A stretch of 64,000 nt of DNA, taken from assembly GCA_916700875.1 (NCBI GenBank), contig CAKAKS010000031.1:6402977-6466976 (forward strand), in the 5' to 3' direction. This stretch comes from Sebastes aleutianus (lineage: Eukaryota; Chordata; Actinopteri; Perciformes; Sebastidae). The notes beneath the pieces are model-generated. The model was not told where the DNA came from and searched no databases. It was given only the letters and a program-made list of their open reading frames with translations. A program made the translations under genes and the position numbers. This document shows positions 19,915 to 32,503 of the stretch, piece by piece (the first letter of the stretch is position 1; each line of letters starts with the position of its first letter).

Positions 19915-20245
19915 CTTTTATTTTTTACAAATATTGTATTATTATTATGATTATTATGATCATTATTATTATTTAATGGTATTATTATTTCATATTTTTA
20001 TGAATATCTATTATTATTATTACTATTATTATATTTTTATTATTGTTATTTTTTATCAATATCTATTATTATTATTACCATTATTATAATTATCATTATC
20101 TTTTCATTATTTATTTGTTTTAATTATTATTATTAGTCTTTACTTATTTTATAAATATTTGTTATTATTATTAATATTATTATTATTAATATTATTATTG
20201 CTATTATTACTATTGTAATTATTATTATTATTACTATTATTGTCA
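19915..20245 (+). repeat. Degenerate (TTA)n tract
   Basis: About 330 bases of imperfect ATT/TTA trinucleotide repeat, with occasional G and C substitutions. This is an aged microsatellite with no coding content. Confidence 0.9.
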
Positions 20246-20499
20246 ATGCATCTGAACTTTGATTTCACTTATTTTGAAAAGTTTCGGTACATAGTTTACT
20301 GAGCGTGTAATGATTATTTACACTGAGGCGTACAGTATAAGACATACAGGATGTTTCAGTGGCTAATATGTTATGTAAGGTGTCGCCTGGAGAAAAAAAG
20401 AGGAGCCTGTGTGTCAGGACTAAAACATCAAACAGAAAGGTGATAATGAAGCTTAAGGCTTTCAAAGACGCTGTGGAATGAAACTATGATTTCCGACTG

Positions 20500-20890
20500 A
20501 TGTGTGATTGTTTGTTTTACAGCAACAAGCCCAGGAGGAGTAAACCGGACTTTGGTGTTGCGAGAATGTGCAGCTCAAAGTATCACTTCCGAGGATAAAG
20601 TTACATTGTTCTGAGGCGTCTGCAGCTCACCAACATGCCTGCCTGTCAGTCAATGAAATTCTCAGTTTCTGTTGCTGTCAGCTCTAATTCTCCTCCGTCA
20701 TAAAGCCGAACCCTGGAGCTGTCGAGGTGTGTCGTGGCTTGCTCAAGGACATGATAGTGCAAGAATCTGTCATTGGATCTGCTGTTCACATCATATTACA
20801 AAATGTAGTGAGAAACATTTCTTGTCTTTGATGACACCAGCAGCTGTGCCACATCATGGCCTTTCTACTCAAAATTGGAAATAGATGCAA
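20500..20890. promoter_or_regulatory. Candidate conserved non-coding stretch between the genes
   Basis: Balanced base composition between AT-rich neighbours and no recognisable repeat. Contains ctgtcagtcaatgaaatt and ctgctgttcacatc-type words. The call rests only on composition and position in the Tbx3-Tbx5 spacer. Confidence 0.2.
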
Positions 20891-21053
20891 AATTATATGT
20901 CTATAAAGTCTGTCCACAGATCCACTTAGGCTTCGGCTTTAAAACTTTCATGATGGCGCTTTCGTGCAGCTCTCTTTGGCTGATTCACTTCATCCTCCCT
21001 TGCAATAATTATCCGTCAGTCCTTGATCCAAGCCATTCTTGCTTACTTACAGT

Positions 21054-22204
21054 CAGGGGTGGAAGAGGTATTCAGACCCTTTAGTGAAGTCAAAGTACTT
21101 ATACCATACAGCGAAAATACTACAAGTGAAAGTCCTGTATTCAAAACATTACTACATATTATGCCCATTTTCAGGTGCTTACTTGTATTTTTGGTTTCTA
21201 TTAGAACATGTTTACATGCTTTATTGTTCTGATTAGTCAGCTGGCCCACTATTATGATTGGTCAACCAAGCCAAACTCTTTGGACTCCGCTCTAGCTTTG
21301 TTTGAGGGCGTGCCAAACTAGCTACTAGGCAGGTTTTATGCAAATGTGTTACTTGGTGACATCACCGCGCTACGGAAGAAAAGGCTGGATTTCAAGCTTT
21401 TCAATCAGTTCAGGAGCAGTGTTTCTGTGGGGGCGAGTAACTCCCTTTGGTGAGCGCTTTGTAACCTTTTACATGCACAAAAAAACGATATAACACACTG
21501 AAGGAAAGGGCAAAAGTACAAAAGCATAACAGGTCCCCTTTAAGAAAAAGTATTTATGTGTGCAAAATTTACTTAAAGTATAAAAAGACTCATTCTGCAG
21601 TACAATGGTCCCCGTCAGTGACGTTTTATAATAAAACTGGCGAATTAATGTCTACTGTAGTTGTTTAAGGTTATTTTATATACTGTTAGGTAGTTTAATC
21701 TACAGCAATGCATCATATTCCATATGATTATATGTTTGTAGCGTCGCTGTCCAGTGAGAACCACCAGCTAAGAAAAACAGCTCTGTTTTCAGCTTTATGA
21801 TGATGTGTTTTCCAGCTGATCCAAGGTTGTTGTTTTTTTTATAGTTTATTTAGCTTATGAAGTAGGATAATTCTCTTAAAGAGCACTTCATCCTTCAGTT
21901 TATCAGAAAAAAAATCAAATTCAAAATCACCAAATTTGGATATACGTGGTTTTTAGTGGCCAGGAAGGGTATGAAAAATTGTAAAAAAAAAAAAAAATTA
22001 TTAAATAAATAAATAAAAATAAAAATAACTAGAAACTAAAACGGTCAGACAGAGAGTAAAAATACAATACTCTCTCTGAGATGTAGTGGAGAAGAAGTAT
22101 AAAGTTGCATACAAAGGAAATACTTAACTAAAGTACAAGTTCCTCAAATTTTTACTTGAGAGGAGAGTACTTGAGTGAATGTACTTGGCTACATTCCACC
22201 ACTG
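21054..22204 (-). mobile_element. Non-autonomous hAT-like element with nested insertion
   Basis: The left end caggggtggaagaggtattc and the right end acattccaccactg are terminal inverted repeats. The flanks are 8-base repeats, cttacagt (21046-21053) and cgtacagt (22205-22212), matching at 7 of 8, which is typical of hAT transposons. There is no transposase frame. A second element (about 21150-21545, tattatgcccattttcagg...aacaggtccccttta) is nested inside. A related copy in opposite orientation lies at about 49515-50292. Confidence 0.8.
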
Positions 22205-22960
22205 CGTACAGTAGCAAAAAAAACACTGAAGCTCCTCAAGAAGTATTGCTTCAGAGTGCCAAATATATAGAAAAATACAGCAAAAGCCTGACAATAAATA
22301 CAGACAGCTTGTCTTTAGTATCTACCAACAGATCATTATGACCACTTACTGTCAATATTTTAAAAAATGTCCATGTATTGCATTTGTGTGTACATTATAA
22401 AATGTAAACAAAATTAAGTTTGTTTTTTACATAGAAATGCATACAGACAGACACTGGAGAAATTATTTCAATACATATTGCATGTAAATTAGGTTAAAGT
22501 TAAATTAAGCTAATAAAATCTGAACAAACTCACAGAGCATGACATATTTTGTTGATTTTGAGAGGATTTATTCTTTATGTAATTTGGAGAGCTTTCTAAA
22601 CTCCAAGACGTTCTCTTATTACTACTGTAATTTTTGATTTGTGTATATTAATTCTTGATATCTGATGAGTATACCAGTTGTATAGATGTTTTTGTTTTAT
22701 TTTTTTAAATCAGCAATGGGACATAGTACCAAAATAAGACATAGGTGTTACAAAAAAGTATATAATAAGGGGAAAGTTGTGATGATGAATAATAAAATGA
22801 AATGAATGGATGTGTTAATTGTTGACGCCTTTTCTCCATTTACACAAAGTGTGCAACACAAGTACTGAACCAAAGAAGATTAAAGCATCTCACAAACTAC
22901 CAGACAAGCCAGATACCAAATTCCTCCAATGAAATGACAAAAATTACAAAAATGGCTGAG
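22205..22960. other. tbx3-tbx5a spacer, part 3
   Basis: AT-rich sequence with no recognised gene or element. An imperfect two-copy repeat (caaaaattacaaaaatgg near 22938 and 23066) starts at its end. Confidence 0.5.
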
Positions 22961-23092
22961 AAATAATATTAAAGGAGCTATATATGACATTTAGAACATT
23001 CAGTACCAAACAAGCTAGATCCCATATAAAGAGGGGTTTTCCAGAATTCTTCTGATAAAATGACAGACAAAAATTACAAAAATGGTTTAGAA

Positions 23093-24690
23093 ATGGGAGC
23101 TATATATGACATTCCAACCCGATATCAAGCCAAAGCGTGTAATAGACTGGCCTGTCCACTACAGGATAGCGTATCAGTGTCATGTTTTGCCTCACCGAGA
23201 TGTGAATATTACATGCATGTATGAAGGTGCAGTACCAGCAGGGGGCAAAAAAAAAAACACTAACTTACAATTAGGCAACAAAACAACTTAAGTTAGGTTT
23301 AGGAAAAATGTCATGGTTGCATTATAATAAGTATGTAAACAAAGAACAATATGCACGGAAACAACATAACATAAGTACAGAAAAATGTCACAAACGTCAC
23401 TAAAAAACACGTCACAAACATGACTAACGTAGCTTACAAAACAAAACACCGGTTTCGAACAGTGGCCTCCTGAGTGAAAGTCCTGTGTTTGTTGGACCCA
23501 TCCACCTCCCCTTCCACCCGTCATCAGCAGTCTTTCTCACGTTTTATTCTACGTCACTAGCTCTGACCGTAGCATATTCACGCGGATGCATTTACATTGC
23601 AGTCAGTACGGACTAAATGGCGTACACATGACACGCCAAAAGCAATAACGGCGTTCTTATTGCACGCTTTTGCCTTGTGCATTGTAAAGATACAGTTGAA
23701 TAATGCTTTCCTGAGCATAGAACGAAGTAACTCACCCTCTGTTTATGTTGTAATCTGAGTTTCTCTGCTTTTAGTAGCCGGGCCGTTCGCCCGTGAATCA
23801 GTGTTGCCAGATTGGGCTGGTTTCCACCCAGTTGGGCTACTTTTGATTAAGTTAAGCTGGTAGATGAAATTTGGGAATGCTTTTGTCAACATTTGGTGGA
23901 GTTTTGAAAATATTGTGAAAACAATATTATCAAACAAGCTGTCATTTTATGCTCAAAAACAGCAATACAAAATTCAGAAAACTTTGTTGTGTCCACTCAC
24001 TCATATTATTGACTCCATTAATTTGAGAAATATTTGATTGACATGAGTTGTATTCAATTGTTTTTAGGGATAAGGGAGGACCTACTTTCCTTGGCGTCAT
24101 TCTCACTGACATGGTAATTTGTGGATTTGGTTGTTTGATTGCACTCTTTGTGAGTTGCGATAGCCTATTGATCTAACATTTTATCTTTGGCTATCTGATG
24201 CAGATATGAAGCTTTGTATGCTTATAATGTGTTTGCTATTGCGCATGTAATGGTTTTATGTTTTACACGGGTTTCTGGCATGCATTGGGCTGGTTTTTTT
24301 TGGATTGGGCGGGTTCTAAATTGTGATTGGGCTGGAAACTGTCAACCTGATCTGGCAACACAGGCGTGCATGCGAGTCCCTGTGTGTGTGTGTGTGTGTG
24401 TGTCCCACTGGCTAGCTCATTGTCACGCTGCTCTGCACCACACTCATACGGCAGTTACCGCTGATGACGCGTTGTCGCGGAAGCGTCACGCCCACCCTCT
24501 GGTTCCCCCTCAGTTTAAAACTGTTAGCTCTGTCAGCACTGTTGCTGTTGTTGACACTGTTAGCGCTGTTGGCATGGTTAGTTGCAAGCCACCAGCTCAG
24601 CCATCTCCATGTTGAGAGCCATGTGGAGGCAATCCCAGCTCACAATCATAGATATGCTCTGAATGTCGTATATTGCCCCTTTAAGGACAC
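23093..24690. mobile_element. Composite DNA-transposon remnant
   Basis: The left end ggagctatatatgacattc and the complement of the right end (gaatgtcgtatattgcccc) pair at 15 of 19 positions, so they look like terminal inverted repeats. A similar left end also occurs at 22975, from an imperfect local duplication. The element has no intact transposase and contains another inserted element at 23799-24363 and a (TG)n run at about 24383-24402. Superfamily not assigned. Confidence 0.45.
23799..24363. mobile_element. hAT-like MITE nested in the composite element
   Basis: Terminal inverted repeats cagtgttgccagat and atctggcaacacag. Flanking 8-mers ccgtgaat (23791-23798) and gcgtgcat (24364-24371) agree at 6 of 8. 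It is 565 bases long, repeats the word gggctgg internally, and has no coding capacity. Confidence 0.7.
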
Positions 24691-24899
24691 CAACTTCTCC
24701 TGATTATTTCAATACATAACCTTTTCAACAATGTAGTATGCAGCCTACCTGACATTTGCAAACCCTAAAAGATAACCAGATGTATAAGAAAGCGGGCCAC
24801 ATGTGTGGTATATCGTGTGAGGCATGATGCATTGTTTTCACATGCAAACCCACTGCTTCTCCGTTGTCTTACACTAAATGGGTTCTTTACATGCTTTTC

Positions 24900-25145
24900 A
24901 CTCATTCAAGCTTCTTAAATAGCAGCCCGGGTCTAGCCGCAGAATCCCTCCTTCTAAGAGAGGACGTTTAATCTCTGCCATCAGCTGGACGTTTAAATGA
25001 GCTGTGGGGAATAGGAGAAGACAGCCATCTCTCCCTTCACAGGCCTAATAGTCTCCACCATCAGCAGCACTTCATACACAACCGCTGGCTGGCAGATTAG
25101 AAGGACGGCTCACCACAAACACAGACAGACGCACGCACCGGCATG
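24900..25145. promoter_or_regulatory. Candidate conserved non-coding element in the spacer
   Basis: GC-richer, repeat-free block with cagctg E-boxes (24981), an atctctgccatcagctgg stretch and taaatgagctgtgg. The spacer between Tbx3 and Tbx5 is known in vertebrates to hold shared enhancers. The call is inferred from composition only. Confidence 0.3.
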
Positions 25146-26009
25146 CTAGGGGATTCGAGTCATAAGCATGTGCTTTTATTCAAAGTATAATGTGGAATTG
25201 CACAAATTGTAATATATACGAATACATTCACACGTGATGACCTTCTAATGGGCAATGCAGCAATCCACCCACACACACGCAAGCACTTCTTTTGAGTTGC
25301 CTGTAGTGGGGTATATGACAGCAGCTTATGTCCCACCACAGTCACTCTCTCTTTGAAAATTGATATCCCATTTCCAGGTTCTCCTTTTTCCTCAAAGGGC
25401 TTTCTGGTTGCTTTATACACAACAATCATCTATGAACAGCACAAAGTCAAGGACATAAGAAAAATCCACATCCTCTTGGATCAAAAAATTATGCGTTTAA
25501 CACTTGTTACAAGAACACAAGTGGAGCCCTCTATAGGCACTCCTCCACTGTCTAGCAGTGCAGTGAATCAAAAGAGACACTCATTGGTTATATGAAGGTG
25601 CAAAGCCCTGACAAAGGGGGAGCCAAACATAAACAGCCGTGAAGACAGAGTGGCTCATTAGACACACAACCATGCACCCCTCAACCATGATGGGTCAAAC
25701 TCTAGCCAGGCATGACCAGGAAGAGGTTTTTGAACATTGCATCATCCTTACATGTACTGATACCACACAGCTTGGTCTATAAATCCAATCAACAGGCGGG
25801 TGGGGAATGGAAAGAGCAGAGCTGTATCAGACAGCAGTCAAAGCCAGAAGAACATACAGTTGTCTATATAGTCATATTTTTAACAATGGATCTCATGACT
25901 GCTTGTATGTGAAAGGGGTCCCTCATATTAATAATCTTTCCCTCAAGACTTGTTAGAGACCAAAAACCGAGCTAAAAGAGAGTGAATATTAAAGTTCACC
26001 ATATCAACT
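25146..26009. other. tbx3-tbx5a spacer, part 4
   Basis: No gene or clearly recognisable repeat. Short frames here (for example 25353-25595) have no family resemblance. Confidence 0.5.
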
Positions 26010-26720
26010 TAGTGGTTCCCAACCTTTTTTCTTAAGGGACCCCTTTTCCATCATTGATTAAAGTGACGACCGCTGACTTATCTTCTGAATATTTCATATT
26101 ATATTCAATGCGTAACAATAACAGAACAGAACAACTGATAAACTGTACAGTTAACCCAAATAGTGAACGCAATAACTGCAGGAAGTTTGTTTTAAAACGA
26201 CTGATTTGGATGGATTTTGAGCAGATTATTTCCTGTGGATATTAAAATGAGTTTTCCTGTTATTTTTAGGAACTTTTAATACAATTTTCTGTTTGTTTGT
26301 TCTTTTAATTTTTAACAATCATACATACTTAATAGGCTTATTTTTTGACAAGTTCAGTGTTTTCTTCTCCCTGACACTTGGCCATAGTAGTATCGGCCCT
26401 TTGGTTGTTTTAACTGTGTACTTTTCTATTGCAGGATGAGGCTGTTTAGCAGAGAGAGAAGGCTCTGTGAATACAGCTTGTGTTCAGGTCTTCACTTTGC
26501 CCTTATCCTGTTTATATCTTCAATAATAATCCAAACTTTAAAAATAACAATTTAGTTTTCCTCACAGAATGAATGAAATGTGATGATGAGATATAAGCCA
26601 ACTGTATATTAAAAATAGAAACTTTTCTTACACCCCTTAATATCAAGAAGGCCCCGCGACCCCCTGTGAAGCTTTGGCGGCCCCTAGTGGGGGTCGGGAC
26701 CCCAGGTTGGGAACCAGTGA
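26010..26720. mobile_element. hAT (Charlie-like) remnant
   Basis: The left end agtggttcccaacc and the right end ggttgggaaccagt are inverted repeats of the kind seen in Charlie-type hAT elements. Both ends carry the usual GACCCC-rich subterminal words (gggaccccttttcc; gggggtcgggacccc). It has no transposase frame. An 8-base target duplication is not evident, probably through decay at the right end. Confidence 0.65.
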
Positions 26721-28124
26721 GGGGGTGATGATATAATCGGTCTGGTTTCTTTGAGCGCTTTGTGTGGGTTTGAGAACCACCAGTCTCACCCCATGACATT
26801 AAAAGATGATGTGTAAACCACTGTTGCCTTACACTCTGTGTACTGTTTTACCAAGGATGGCTGCAGGGCTTCATAACACTGAAACTATACATCACAGGGA
26901 AATATATGATATTTATAACTTTATATAACTTAATACCATGCTGCTAGAGCACAGCTGAAGCAAAACATAATAGAGTAGTGTATATATGAACCTTTTCACT
27001 CCCTAATAACTAAAAGACAAAATAAATAAATAAACTCAAGCTGGTGTACTGCAATTTAAACCATACAGCAATATATCTTCATATCATCATTTTTGAAATC
27101 GCCAAACAGGTGCACTGCAGATTAAGTGAAATTAGCAAATATTACAAAATGCTGTATCTAGTTTACTGAAATATTCCAGCCACACTCACATGGGTTTCTA
27201 AATAAACACTTCCACTGAATGACCAAACTGTTCATTTGTCAAAGCAGATCAGACACGACTCGTTATTTGTTGCAGCAGGTAACTCCTTTGTTGAGACTGA
27301 TGGACAATAAATGATATCCCTGATTGTTTAGGTTTTTTTTGTATAGTCTGTTATTTAACTGAAATCAACGCCAAGCTGTGAGCCGTCCGTGCACAATCGG
27401 GCACACCAGAAGACACCGGGTCCAGCTGCCCACCCAGCTCAAGGGAATCACATTGTGGGACACGAGTCAAACTCACAAGAGGTTAGGTAAGGTTGAGATC
27501 CTTTCTCTGGCATTAGCAACCAACGGTACTCAATATATGTTGCAGCCTGAGTTCCCTGTGTGCCACAACACTACCAAAACACAATACTAGTCATGTCAAA
27601 AAAGTTAAGCCAAGTGCCCCCCGTTCACAAAAAAACAACAACACAATTTCCTGTATTGTAGATGATGCAGATTTGCTAAGCAGAGTCTCTTAACCCCTTC
27701 ACCGGTAGGCGACCCATGACCCCATGTCTATAGCAATCGTCTTAGCCAGCTGCCTTTATACTATAACTACCTTGGTTCACAGTCTGCACTCTAGCATGAA
27801 AACCCTGGGCCAATTTCCAAGAGAAACTCAAACATGGTCATAGTTTCCCTTCAGCTATCATTCCTGCATTTTTGTTTTTTAAATCAATCTGGCTTCCATG
27901 TTAAACATACTGGGCGAACTCTCCTCCAAGTGGTAAGTAATAGCTAATATCTTTGGAAACATTCATTCACTATTAACCCTTTCTTGGCCCACAATCAGTC
28001 AAACATGTTCACTGTCAAAGCTGACTCATCTTTTACTATAAAGAAAATAGTGCCTTCATACTTTGACATTTTAGAAATGGAAACACCGTAGTGACATTTT
28101 AGAAATAGAATCATCAGTGTATAT
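26721..28124. other. tbx3-tbx5a spacer, part 5
   Basis: AT-rich, nothing recognised. Near 28045-28110 a short direct repeat occurs (gacattttagaaat twice). Confidence 0.5.
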
Positions 28125-28275
28125 TATAGACCATTTCACAGTTGTAAACGTCAACATTCCAAATGTATCCTAGTTTATAACCTGTTGCAGTGTATGTGAA
28201 TGACATAAGCTGACAGGAAGTAAACATGGACCCAAGCTGTTGCCTAGCAATACAATTCCGCTGAAACGGTCTATA
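28125..28275. mobile_element. Short TA-flanked MITE
   Basis: Terminal inverted repeats tatagaccatttca and tgaaacggtctata enclose about 150 bases that include gctgacaggaagtaaacatg and gttgcctagcaa. The sequence resembles an abundant fish repeat. No coding capacity. Confidence 0.6.
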
Positions 28276-29345
28276 TGCAAATGGATTTGAACATTGTTGC
28301 ATATTCGTGAATTTGATATTGATTTCAATAACTTACCCTCACGATCGTCCAACGCTGCCGATATCTAGATCCTTTTCTTGCAGTGCAACAGAGTCTTTTG
28401 CCTCCTCCCGAGGGAAGCTGATCTGAGCTGCATGTTAGAAGCAAACATTTCTGTCACTACTACATTCTTTTCATATTCAATATGTGCACATAAACAGCTT
28501 AATTAACGACATTGCAACTCTGTCTCAGTCTTCACACTTAACACACACAAGTTCTTATGACCAGGAAAAGCCCCTTGTGAACACTTGAGGCCTCAAACAC
28601 ATTTTAAACCCATTTAGTTGGAAAGACTGATGTTGGTGTTGGTTTCATGTTAATCCTTATTCTGTTGTTTATGTTCAACATAGTATGATATTTACCAACA
28701 GGTAACCTGCAGCAGTATTTGGTTGGTCAGGCAGTGAAAACACAAAAGTCTTTCAAAAAGACAACTCTGCACTTGTCTATATATATGCTCAGTGCAGGTG
28801 ACAACAACTCCAGCTTGCCTCTATCACTCAAAAAAAGCTCTAACTCCTGATCTTATAACCTATAGCTCCTCCTACTAGCCAATAGGAAACACCACTTGAT
28901 AAATCAATTAAGTCGCAAAAGTTATGCAATGTTCCTGAAAAAATAAATATCATAATTTAATAGCAAACAAATCTCAGTAAACATGTCAAACTGATTAAAT
29001 TTACCAAAAAGTGGAGACAATCATGTGCAGCATAGAGACAAACTGATTAAATAAAAAAAATAATAATAATTAAAGTCCAAATTCTGTGTCATGTTTTCTG
29101 AATAGAAGCAATGCAAAATATGTGTGATGTTTGCTATTGATAAATTACAAACTCTAATAGGCTCCAAATATCAGTTAATGCATGTCACCAAAGAACAGAC
29201 ACTTAAATGTTGGCTAGATGAGATGAGAGTGTGTGTTTGTTCAGCTTACAGCTTCAGTGTAGAAGGCATGGGGTATTCCAGGAATCCATTCAAGGAAGCA
29301 GGTTATTTGGGAAGTTGCCATCTTGTCATACTGCATTTTGATTCA
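28276..29345. other. tbx3-tbx5a spacer, part 6
   Basis: AT-rich sequence with no recognised gene or element. Confidence 0.45.
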
Positions 29346-29347
29346 GC

Positions 29348-29720
29348 CTCCCTTTTCTTCTTCTTCTTTGAGTGTTTTACAGCAGCTGGCATCCTTGTAG
29401 TACCATTACTGCCATCTCCTGGTGATATTCCCCTTCCTGTAGGTTTAACCACACATCTATGGTTTCAATATCTTGACATTATTCACAAAAATCTGTTGTT
29501 TGAAATATGGTCTTTGTATTACTGTGTCCAATTCTCAATCTGGTCTGTTTACCTGGTTATGAATATAAATGACTTCCCCTTGTGTCTTACTACTCTTGAT
29601 TAATTTCCTTCCCTCATATGTTTGAAAGTTTAATGTTCACTTCTACATTTCCATTAACAAGCATCTTTTTTCTCAGCTTTCTTGTTTCCCATAATGCCTT
29701 AAGGATTAAATCAGTCTCTT
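29348..29720. repeat. Probable interspersed repeat
   Basis: Begins with a TTC run followed by tttgagtgttttacagcagc, ggcatccttgtagtacc and tgccatctcctggtg, words I associate with abundant fish retroelement tails. Boundaries are approximate. Confidence 0.35.
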
Positions 29721-30184
29721 GCCTGTTTACTGTGGCATTGCAACAGCTATCAAGCAGATATGAGGTCAAGAACTAATTGCAATACTACAAAACTATATAT
29801 TGCTGAGTGCATATGTAATTATAAGGAAATGTGTTACTGATTATCTCAGTTTTCTGAAAAGGTTCTCAAGGTTTTTCACTTAAGATATGTTTAACAAATT
29901 CAGAATTTATTTTTTCTTCCTTTGTGTCAAGAAATGTAAATTCTTGAGCATTACTATTACATCATTTTCGTATATCATACAAGACAGTAATGTTTTATAT
30001 AGGGCCAGGTTTGGCGCAATTCTCCACCCAGTTTCCCCCCCTAGGTGTAAGACAGATGTAGTTTTATCTCGTGTGTGTTTCATCCCTTTTATGAGCTTGA
30101 ACTTCAGCGCTGTTCCTGGACATACCAAACACTCAAATGAGGTAAAGGAAATACCTAATTCATAATTTCTGGATTTGACAGAGT

Positions 30185-30425
30185 CATAATTTGTGCATTT
30201 GGACATGTCAGAGTTGAAGGCGCTTTGACCTCACTGAAGTGAGACATGATGGCCCGCAGGCCCCCGGGGTCTGTGAATGTGGCCGTGGCTGGAGCAGACC
30301 ACACCGCATGATTCCCATGATCGTTACCTCAGCCTGGTAGGTGGCTGGAGTCAATGTCAGTGTCTCAGTACATCTGGAGGCTCGTGATATTTTCTCTTTT
30401 ATGCGTATTCCATCCAACATGGTGT
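30185..30425. promoter_or_regulatory. Candidate conserved non-coding element in the spacer
   Basis: A sharply GC-richer, repeat-free block: gttgaaggcgctttgacctc, gatggcccgcaggcccccgg, ccgcatgattcccatgatcg. It contrasts with AT-rich flanks and has no good coding frame on either strand. This is one of the better enhancer candidates between the two genes, on composition alone. Confidence 0.35.
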
Positions 30426-31225
30426 CTTTTTCTGATTACAATGGTATGTAGTCTGCAGTATATTACCCAACAAGTTTAAGGTTAGTTACACCTACAGCCA
30501 CATCACAGGATCTGCCTTTGTACTTACTGACAGATTCTGCAGACTGCTGTGTGCCCTCAAGGTTTTTTTTGTGTTGATATTTATTTATCTATTTGGATTG
30601 CCATTAGATGTTACCAGCATGCTCTGTCCACTCAGTATTTTTTTTATTTTTTAACATTATAAATATTATTTTGTATTATTATTATTTCTTCTTTTCTATA
30701 TTTAGATATGTCTTATTCTGCCTGTTTATTATTATATTTAAATATCACCTTTGTGCCTTTTACCTCATTTAATTTCAAAGCACAATATTAAGAACCGTGA
30801 AAATGAGTTTTGAATGCACAAGTGAATTTTATGTGAAATATAACTGCTCAATAAAAAGATATTTGAGTGAAGTTACCAGCAAACAGCTAATAGAAAGAGA
30901 TAACTACAATAATTTCATGTGATTAAGTAAATCAAACAAAAGAAAAAATAATATTATATGTGCATATGAACATACAAAAGTATGCACATAAAACAGGTAA
31001 TCAAACACAATAAAAAGCTACAATACTATACATATAATATAATCAGCTGTACTGCAGCATTCACGTAACTACTTAATGTACAAATACAACTACAAACATG
31101 AAATGAACTGAAATTCATCTATGACTCAATACGTCAAACAAACTGTTTTGACTATTAAATGAATTTTAGATTATCTTGTCAGTTTTCTTTGCATCAATGA
31201 AAAATGCATGGATTTATAAAAATAT

Positions 31226-31295
31226 AATAATAATAACAATAACAATAATAATAATAATAATAATAATAACAATAACAATAATAATAATAATAATG
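31226..31295 (+). repeat. (AAT)n microsatellite
   Basis: Trinucleotide run aataataataacaata... with a few C substitutions. It abuts the interspersed repeat that follows. Confidence 0.9.
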
Positions 31296-31304
31296 ATGTA
31301 TTTA

Positions 31305-31440
31305 ATTAATTTTATTTATATAGCACTTTTCAAAAACAAGTTACAAAGTGCTTTACAAAGACATAAAAAGGAAGAGAAATTAACAGATAGTAATAAATAA
31401 AAATAGAGTTGATACAGTGAAAATATCAAGCGAGGAATGA
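31305..31440. repeat. Interspersed repeat tail
   Basis: Contains tttatttatatagcactttt and acaaagtgctttacaaag, the signature of a widespread fish repeat of retroelement origin. It is a short fragment that borders the AAT microsatellite. Confidence 0.5.
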
Positions 31441-32229
31441 ACTACTAAAACGCAGTAACAAGTAGAATAAAAGCAGGAGAATAACTGATTGATAGAAAGC
31501 AGTTCTGGAAAAGGTATATACAGTACATGTTGTTCAATTCTAGTTATATGGTTTTGTGTAGCATGTTTGCTGTTTTATGCTTTTATTTTGTAGTTTTTAA
31601 TTAAAGGTAAGCTGTGCTGCCATTTTGGCCGGGACGTTCACAACTCTAAACTCACCAAACTGCTAAAATAAAATACATACATGAAATATTAAATTAACTT
31701 TAATTTATGATCATTGCAATTCCATGCATTTGCTAATTGTTGTACTTAAAGTGTATTCATCTCTGATGGGACATGGCATGTCATTGTTGAACTATATTAA
31801 AAGTATCACTAGAGGGCGGCAGAGGACATGATATGCAGTATAATACACAGCCACACATTCAGCGTGTGCTTTACCTGACTGACTAGCCAATATGTCAAGA
31901 AGAACTAGATCCAGATGTGCTGCAATTCATTTTAATGACTTTATTCTACAATATTCCTAAATATGAACTAGTTTCAGATCCCTTCCTGACCTGATTAATT
32001 AAATATATTAAGGTTGAAATATTATTTTTTTTTAATCTCATTTTGTATTCCTGTAAACATTCCCATGAATAAATGTGTTCCTCTAAACCACTGACCGCCT
32101 TATGCCTGCACAGTTCCACCCAGACCTGTTGGGGGAGGAGGACGACTGTGAGGTAGGAAACAGGGTGGGGGGGTTCATCAGGAAGTTGGAATGTGGGTCC
32201 CTGTGTGTGATGTGATTGTTAGCAGAAAC

Positions 32230-32471
32230 GTGTCAGCCCCAAGCCCACCGCCACCAACCCACCAACCCACCACCACCACCACCACCACCAACCCTGAGCC
32301 CACAGCCCCGCTCTCAGGTCGTGAAAGCAGAGCTCTGTACGTGAATATGCATGGGTGTGTATCTGCGTAGACACGATATACCTCTATGGAGGCCCAGATA
32401 CCTTATCATTGCCTTTTCTAGTGGAACAAGGGTAAACTCACTCACGAGGTCGAGGGTGAGGGTGAGTGGAC

Positions 32472-32500
<29 letters not shown>
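32230..32500 (+). repeat. C-rich tract and 29-base poly-G run
   Basis: A CCA-type tract (about 32240-32292, caacccaccaacccaccacc) is followed 180 bases later by ggtgagggtgagtggac and an unbroken run of G at 32472-32500. The two tracts are complementary in composition and both could form G-quadruplex structures, on opposite strands. Confidence 0.9.

Positions 32501-32503
<3 letters not shown>

Noticed and set aside
29124..29603. 159-codon frame in the spacer as a gene
   Set aside because: It overlaps a probable interspersed repeat, has a TTC-run Phe stretch and shows no family resemblance.
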